Source of the DNA: Sphingopyxis sp. | GTDB taxonomy: Bacteria > Pseudomonadota > Alphaproteobacteria > Sphingomonadales > Sphingomonadaceae | Assembly (NCBI GenBank): GCA_013911715.1 | Contig: JACEST010000062.1 | Location: 1-11,334, forward strand | DNA length: 11,334 bases | Reading direction: 5' to 3' | Shown here: piece after piece, positions 7,527 through 11,334 of the stretch | Layout of the letters: every line of letters starts with the position of its first letter | Numbering within the stretch: position 1 is the first letter of the stretch | Translations under genes and position numbers: made by a program | Notes under the pieces: generated by a model | Seen by the model: only the letters and a program-made list of their open reading frames with translations | The model's database searches: none | Told to the model about the DNA's origin: nothing

Positions 7527-7612
7527 CTAGGTGTGAAGCGCTTCTTCCCATGCGGGCCGAAGATCGTCGTCGAAAATCTTGCCCAACGCGGCTAGTAGCG
7601 ATAGCCTCGCAC
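7527..7612 (-). pseudogene. Possible remnant: 3' end of an unidentified gene
   Basis: Read on the - strand towards the TAG at 7527-7529, this stretch gives a protein-like C-terminus, LLAALGKIFDDD then LRPAWEEALHT. It has an amphipathic helical look unlike the random frames around it. Upstream, the same frame runs antisense into the 7646 gene and stops looking like protein, so no intact gene is present. The pattern faintly recalls the last helix of bacterial globins, but this is too short to trust. It may be chance. Confidence 0.2.
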
Positions 7613-7645
7613 TGGAATATATCTGCTTATTGTTGGAAAATATTG

Positions 7646-8164
7646 ATGCAACATAATGGTCAGGTGCCTTTGCTTGACGACCTTTCCGTCGGACGCTTCC
7701 TTGTGAAGTGGAAACTTTCGGAAGCACCTTTGCGCCTAGATTACACGGACTATGGATACGAGGCCGCGTGGTGCCATGTCTCAGCAAAGCACAGGGCAAT
7801 ATTGGACGGAGGGCGGCGCGTGCACGGTTGGGCGCTATGGAAATTTGGGCCTGATCTCGTGGCAGACCATCACAGTGTTTGGGAAACCGAAGGGGGCAAT
7901 CTCATTGATGTTACCCCTCCAAGCAACGGTGGAACGGAAATACTCTTCGTCCGGGACGATACTGCTGGCATCGAACAGGACGCAAATGCGATTCAGTTTT
8001 TCACGCAACGGACTGCGGACGACGGAGTCCACTGGCTTTGGCAGGGAAAGCCATCGGAGTATTCAAACTGGAATTGTCCGACCGACAAGCCTGATTTGGT
8101 AGAATATTTAGCAAAGCTAGGCTTGCCCGTTTCGGCAATTTCGACTGACCAGATTCACGGATGA
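7646..8164 (+). CDS. Unrecognised protein with Cys-His-Asp arrangement, possible papain/transglutaminase-like fold
   Basis: The product is a 172-residue soluble protein with no signal peptide or membrane segment. I do not recognise it by name. Counted from ATG 7646, it has C43 in AAWCHVSAKH, a glycine pair and HGWALW at about 60-65, then ADHHSVWE with H76 and LIDVTPP with D88. A Cys, then His, then Asp followed by hydrophobic strands is the order seen in transglutaminase-like and papain-fold enzymes, so a hydrolase or amidase role is possible but inferred. The frame is open from 7514, but the part before 7646 has no ribosome site and reads poorly; a weak GGAAAA precedes the chosen ATG. Bases 7621-7680 are only about 38% G+C, unlike the flanking genes, which suggests separate acquisition. 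It is first in the predicted leading region of transfer, where anti-defence genes often sit. Confidence 0.7.
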   Translation: MQHNGQVPLLDDLSVGRFLVKWKLSEAPLRLDYTDYGYEAAWCHVSAKHRAILDGGRRVHGWALWKFGPDLVADHHSVWETEGGNLIDVTPPSNGGTEILFVRDDTAGIEQDANAIQFFTQRTADDGVHWLWQGKPSEYSNWNCPTDKPDLVEYLAKLGLPVSAISTDQIHG

Positions 8165-8221
8165 ATCACTGTTATACGCAGCCCGATTGGCTTCGATCAT
8201 TTCGCCACTAACATGCCATAA

Positions 8222-8248
8222 GCCCCGCCCGGCAATGCCGGGCGGGGC
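8222..8248 (-). terminator. GC-rich hairpin after the DUF736 gene
   Basis: GCCCCGCCCGGCA (8222-8234) pairs perfectly with TGCCGGGCGGGGC (8236-8248), 13 base pairs around a minimal loop. Read on the - strand it lies 13 bases after the DUF736 stop and is followed by TTAT, a short U tract. It could also stop + strand read-through from the 7646 gene, though no T run follows on that side. A near copy lies at 9185-9211. Confidence 0.7.
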
Positions 8249-8261
8249 GTGGATGCGGTAG

Positions 8262-8588
8262 TCAGTTGCCATTCGAGGTGCGGGCGCGTGACCAGATCAG
8301 GTTGTGGGTCTTGCCATCTTCGTCGGCGAACAGGCTGGCAAAGATCGGTGCGTTGAAGCTGGGATCGTCGAGCTTGATCGAAAGATAGTCGCGGCCTTCC
8401 TTGCTGGTCTTGGTCCAAGCTGCTCCGATTTCGGCCTTTGCCACGAACACCCGGTGCGAGGGGGCGTTTTCCTTCTCGCTCGCTTCCTCGGCGACGATGG
8501 TGACGTTCTTCTTCTGCAAGCTCATCGTGACGATTTCGCCGGTGTAGTTGGTGTCGCCGGACTTTTTGAATGTGCCGATATTTGCCAT
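8262..8588 (-). CDS. DUF736 family protein
   Basis: This 108-residue protein matches the DUF736 family end to end. It starts MANIGTFKKSG, has GEIVTMSLQKKNV, then HRVFVAKAEIGAAWTKTSKEG, and ends with the hallmark DYLSIKLDDPSFNAPIF and LIWSR. The family is common on plasmids and integrative elements of alphaproteobacteria, often beside ParB-like, antirestriction and transfer genes. Its biochemical role is unknown to me; the compact beta-rich sequence would suit a small DNA- or protein-binding module, but that is inference. The ATG at 8588 has AAGGAAC about eight bases upstream. A strong hairpin follows the stop. The long leader on its 5' side (8589-9182) holds many inverted repeats and may control it. 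Confidence 0.92.
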   Translation of the reverse strand: MANIGTFKKSGDTNYTGEIVTMSLQKKNVTIVAEEASEKENAPSHRVFVAKAEIGAAWTKTSKEGRDYLSIKLDDPSFNAPIFASLFADEDGKTHNLIWSRARTSNGN

Positions 8589-9182
8589 GATTCAGTTCCT
8601 TGTGTTGGTCGAACCCCGCGCTCATTCGCGGCCTCGATGGCTGGTTAACGGCAGGGGCTTGTCCTGCTGCACCCGCAGGGCCGCAACGCAGTGGAGGACG
8701 GTGCAGACCGGGGTTTCTTGGTTCCGCGAGGAATGGGCGTAGCCCAGGGGAAGAAACTTCGGGCTGCACCGTTGCAGCAAGGGGCAAGAGGCGCAGCCGT
8801 CCGCTGCCAACCAAAGCCATTGACGAGGCCGTGGGTGAGCGCGGTTCTGGCCGTCGCGCGCAAGGATGTTTGGCAAGGATTGGTTGGCGCGTTCAATGTC
8901 TGGCTGACGGAACTTTGCCGCACGAAGTCACAGGGTGGGATTGTCGAGCCACGTCGCGGCATCCTGCCGACAGGGCAGGGAATGGAATCGCTCTGTCGCG
9001 CCGGGTTCTGAGGCTGCTGGTGACAGGGCTGCTGGGGCAGGCTGTAGGAAGGCGGCGACGGACTCGGTCAGCGTTGCATTCCGCCCCGCCCCGATCCGCC
9101 CGCCTCTTCACGCGCAGAGATTGGAATCCACATCATCAGGTCAGGTTCGTGCCCAGCCGCAATCCAAAATGACAAGGCACTC
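8589..9182. other. About 600-base intergenic stretch with hairpins, no convincing gene
   Basis: Several frames stay open here on both strands, as expected at this G+C, but none has a good ribosome site, a recognised domain or a natural amino-acid mix. The longest plausible one is 8691-9011 on the + strand. Structure is denser. TGGGC-GTA-GCCCA at 8734-8746 overlaps a second hairpin at 8739-8767 (GTAGCCC with GGGCTGC, plus GAAG-AAA-CTTC), so the two exclude each other. GCTGCA-CCGT-TGCAGC is at 8763-8778 and CCTGCC-GACAG-GGCAGG at about 8963-8979. On the - strand it is the leader of the DUF736 gene. On the + strand it ends at a hairpin with a T run. It could hold a structured RNA, an origin or partition site, or decayed genes. 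Confidence 0.45.
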
Positions 9183-9214
9183 AAGCCCCGTCCGGCTCTG
9201 CCGGACGGGGCTTT
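9183..9214 (+). terminator. Hairpin with T run, copy of the one at 8222
   Basis: GCCCCGTCCGGC (9185-9196) pairs with GCCGGACGGGGC (9200-9211) around loop TCT, and flanking AA (9183-9184) pairs with TT (9212-9213). On the + strand it is followed by TTTGT, so it best fits an end for + strand transcripts coming from the 8589-9182 stretch. It could also back up the terminator of the ParB-like gene on the - strand. It aligns with the 8222-8248 hairpin, with one C:G pair replaced by T:A. Confidence 0.62.
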
Positions 9215-9236
9215 GTGGTGCGCGTGACGCGGACAA

Positions 9237-9263
9237 GAGCGGGCGGCACATTGCCGCCCGCTC
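9237..9263 (-). terminator. Hairpin directly after the ParB-like gene
   Basis: GAGCGGGCGGCA (9237-9248) pairs perfectly over 12 bases with TGCCGCCCGCTC (9252-9263), with a three-base loop. On the - strand it starts five bases after the TGA of the ParB-like gene and is followed by TTGTCC, a weak U tract. Position and stability make it the likely terminator of that gene. Confidence 0.68.
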
Positions 9264-9268
9264 CCCGC

Positions 9269-11101
9269 TCACGCCGCAAGGCGTTGCTCGTCGATCTCCT
9301 CCAGCGCATCGGCGCTTTCGGTATCGCCGCCCTCCACCTCGTCTACCGCATCTGCGGCGGCGGGGTCGGGATCGAGCGGCGCTTCGGGTTCGGCCAGCCA
9401 TACCGCGCGGTTGGCGGCGGCAACCGTCGCCACCCCGCCGCGCTGGGTGTAGGCCGATGGCGGAAACGCCATCCAGCGCGGCACCCAATTTTCAACCTTG
9501 GCGCGATCATTGCCGCCGGTCAGATAGTCGCCAATGACGCCCTTGATCGTCTTGCCCTTCTCGGCGGCATGGGCCTGTGCCACGGTATCGCCGCCGATCT
9601 CGCGCAACACTTCGGTCAAAACCTCGCGGTCACGAACAAGCGCATAAAAGGCATCGTCTGCCACCCAATAATCGGCCATCTTGACGCCAAGGTGAAGGCC
9701 AATGGTTTCGATGAGTCCGGTTCCGCTTGCCAGTGTCTCGGCCATGACCACACCCAACACCTCCATGACCACCGCGTCGGGCAGTTCCAGCAACCGCTGG
9801 AACAATCCGCTGACGCCGTTCCTCGGTTCGTGGCCCAAGGTAATGCTGGCTTCGTCGGGGTCGAAGTTCAAAACGGCAAGCACCGCGCGCCGCCGCTCGT
9901 CGAAGCGGGCTTCGGCAACGCTGGTTTCGATGCTCTCGGTGATCGCTTCGTTACGGCTGCGCTGATCCTGCACCCTCACCCCCCACAGGGGCGAACCACA
10001 AATCGCATGGGCAACCATGACGCGCAGCGCCACGCCGCTATTCGCGGCAAGCGCTGACCGCACCGCCGCATGGCGGTGCAGGTCAACATAGCTGGTCATG
10101 GCTGCGGTGATTTCCGGCCGTGCGGCTGCGGGCTGCTTGCCCGCATCACCGCCGCCCTCACCCTGCCGACGCGCCTCCTTGTGGGTCAAATAGCCCTCGT
10201 GGAACACCACCTCGCCCTTGCCGTTGACGTCGATATAGACGCGCCCGCCTTTGCGCTTGGCGGTCTTTTCATGCTCCCATGTCTGGAAATAGACACCGGC
10301 GGGGACGATCTCGACCGCGCTCCACCCGTCTTCGAGATAGGCGGCCTTGCGCCGCTCGATCTCCGCGCTCTGCGCGGCCCAGAACTGATCGGCATCGGCG
10401 AAATAGCCTTCATCGCCGAATAGGTCTTTGACGATCTGGCCATCGAAAGCGGCAAGGTCGAAAAGCGCCGCGCCGGTCGCAATCGACGTGCCGCCGAACA
10501 GCCACGCCTTCAACTGCTGCCCGCGCGGCGCATAGCCGTCCGAATCCTCGAACAGCGCCAGCCACGCCTTTTGCTGGGCCTTGGTCGCCAAGGTCAGGTG
10601 CTTGACCGTGGGCGCGTCGATTTCCTCGGCGCGGAATGCCTCGCGGATGCGCGGCAAGAGGTTGCCCAGCGCAAGAATGCGCTTCACCTGCAACTCGGTC
10701 AGCGCGAAGGTCGCGGCAATGTCCTCGACGCTGCGGCCTTCCTTGACCAGCCGCGTGTAGCTTTCCCACTGCGTCACCTGATCGGGATTCTGCCGAAGCA
10801 TATTCTCGATCATCGAGATTTCCAGCGCCTCGGCGTCGTCGCCGTCGCCAAGCGTGATGCAGGGCAGCGTCACGCCGTCCTGGCCCTGCCGCGCGGCCTC
10901 AAGGCTTGCATAGTAGCGGCGCTTGCCCGCAACGATCTCGAAATGGCCGGGGATGCAATTGGGTCGAACGAACAGCGGCGAAATCACGCCGCGCTTGATG
11001 ATCGACGGCAAAATGTCCGCAATTTCGGGCGGCTTCTTGCCCGCCCGCATATTGGCCTTGGAAACCGAAAGATGGTCGAGCGGGATTTGGTCTATGTGCA
11101 T
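9269..11101 (-). CDS. Large ParB-like DNA-binding protein
   Basis: This 610-residue protein has a ParB/Srx N-terminal domain (about 1-105). It includes SPLFVRP at 41-47, GKRRYYA at 59-65 where classical ParB has the CTP-binding GERRxRA motif, and ENMLRQN at 99-105 in place of ENIQRxD. A helix-turn-helix follows at about 123-145 (SVEDIAATFAL then VKRILALG). The remaining 450 or so residues have no domain I know. They include a charged linker near 330-350, a helical section, and a very acidic Ala/Asp/Glu tail. Classical ParB is about 300 residues, so this is the long plasmid type found beside DUF736 in alphaproteobacteria. No ParA gene is in view, so a role in partition is not shown; transcription control or nucleoprotein assembly is possible. 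The ATG at 11101 has GGAG ten bases upstream. A 12-base inverted repeat lies in its leader. Confidence 0.85.
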   Translation of the reverse strand: MHIDQIPLDHLSVSKANMRAGKKPPEIADILPSIIKRGVISPLFVRPNCIPGHFEIVAGKRRYYASLEAARQGQDGVTLPCITLGDGDDAEALEISMIENMLRQNPDQVTQWESYTRLVKEGRSVEDIAATFALTELQVKRILALGNLLPRIREAFRAEEIDAPTVKHLTLATKAQQKAWLALFEDSDGYAPRGQQLKAWLFGGTSIATGAALFDLAAFDGQIVKDLFGDEGYFADADQFWAAQSAEIERRKAAYLEDGWSAVEIVPAGVYFQTWEHEKTAKRKGGRVYIDVNGKGEVVFHEGYLTHKEARRQGEGGGDAGKQPAAARPEITAAMTSYVDLHRHAAVRSALAANSGVALRVMVAHAICGSPLWGVRVQDQRSRNEAITESIETSVAEARFDERRRAVLAVLNFDPDEASITLGHEPRNGVSGLFQRLLELPDAVVMEVLGVVMAETLASGTGLIETIGLHLGVKMADYWVADDAFYALVRDREVLTEVLREIGGDTVAQAHAAEKGKTIKGVIGDYLTGGNDRAKVENWVPRWMAFPPSAYTQRGGVATVAAANRAVWLAEPEAPLDPDPAAADAVDEVEGGDTESADALEEIDEQRLAA

Positions 11102-11127
11102 GGTAGGTTACTCCTTCGCTTGGGGGT

Positions 11128-11171
11128 GGCCCCATCCTCGGGGCATCTTGGGGGGCAGTGAGGATGGGGCC
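11128..11171. promoter_or_regulatory. Twelve-base inverted repeat in the leader of the ParB-like gene
   Basis: GGCCCCATCCTC (11128-11139) is matched exactly by GAGGATGGGGCC (11160-11171), with a 20-base, G-rich loop on the + strand. It lies 27 to 70 bases upstream of the ParB-like start. It could be an operator, a binding site for the ParB-like protein itself, or an RNA hairpin in the leader. No T run follows on the - strand, so a plain terminator is unlikely. Confidence 0.55.
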
Positions 11172-11179
11172 GGTTGTCC

Positions 11180-11198
11180 GCGCGGGACGATCCCGCGC
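11180..11198 (-). terminator. Hairpin between the upstream gene and the ParB-like gene
   Basis: GCGCGGGA (11180-11187) pairs with TCCCGCGC (11191-11198) around CGA. On the - strand it begins 23 bases after the stop of the partial gene at the window edge. There is no U tract, so it may only stabilise the 3' end or weaken read-through into the ParB-like gene. Confidence 0.4.
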
Positions 11199-11221
11199 AG
11201 GGTCTGCCGCCGCCTTGGGGA

Positions 11222-11334
11222 TCAAGGTGGCGGAAGCTCTGAATGTTCGCTGGCGCGGGCGACGGCTGCGGCCTCAAGCCGCGCCTCGTCCTCGGTGATG
11301 CTGCCCGCCACGCGGGCGGCATCGGCATAAATGG
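11222..11334 (-). CDS. C-terminal end of an unidentified protein
   Basis: Thirty-six codons on the - strand, entering from the right edge (first whole codon 11330-11332), end at TGA 11222-11224. The end reads IYADAARVAGSITEDEARLE, then AAAVARASEHSELPPP. The third codon positions are strongly G/C, the helix is well formed and the Pro-rich end is natural, all of which support a real gene; it is too short for many gene finders. Nothing in it identifies a family. It is read in the same direction as the ParB-like gene, 120 bases upstream of it, separated by two inverted repeats, so co-transcription is possible but likely controlled. Confidence 0.6.
   Translation of the reverse strand, partial: IYADAARVAGSITEDEARLEAAAVARASEHSELPPP

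Noticed and set aside
8600..9172. A 190-codon + strand frame and several - strand frames in the gene-poor stretch
   Set aside because: They overlap each other, have Arg/Pro/Ser-rich noise composition and no usable ribosome sites; only the shorter 8691-9011 frame is kept as a weak possibility.
1..11334. tRNA or rRNA genes, CRISPR arrays, insertion sequences or integrase genes
   Set aside because: I saw no cloverleaf, no regular repeat-spacer pattern, no transposase or recombinase motif and no terminal repeats with target duplication.

Overview
This G+C-rich window looks like accessory DNA of an alphaproteobacterium, most likely a sphingomonad. It is probably part of a plasmid or an integrative mobilizable element. 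That assignment rests on gene content (a DUF736 protein next to a large ParB-like protein, a small VirD2/IncP-class relaxase with a MobC-type partner) and on codon use. No taxonomic marker is present.

Left third (1-5692, + strand): a compact heavy-metal efflux operon. It holds the 3' end of an outer-membrane channel gene (czcC), the periplasmic adaptor czcB, the RND pump czcA and a cation diffusion facilitator (czcD-like). Gaps are 11, 1 and 12 bases, so they are probably co-transcribed. The CDF exporter would move Zn/Co/Cd from cytoplasm to periplasm, and CzcCBA would expel the ions across the outer membrane.

Middle (5752-7645): a mobilization module on the - strand. mobC-like and relaxase genes overlap by one base. 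Upstream of mobC lies a candidate oriT holding TATCCTGC, a full match to the nick consensus of IncP/VirD2-type relaxases (YATCCTG|Y), among four AGACAA repeats. If the nick is used, DNA right of 7420 enters the recipient first and the mob genes last.

Right of oriT (7646-8164, + strand): a relatively AT-rich gene for an unrecognised 172-residue protein. Conserved-looking Cys, His and Asp suggest a papain/transglutaminase-like fold. It lies in the predicted leading region of transfer and is the best candidate here for something undescribed.

Right third (8222-11334, - strand): a plasmid-backbone block with a DUF736 gene, about 600 bases without a convincing gene but rich in hairpins, a 610-residue ParB-like protein, and the last 36 codons of an unidentified gene. 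Strong GC-rich hairpins punctuate the ends of these genes. Two of them are related copies with a compensatory base-pair change.
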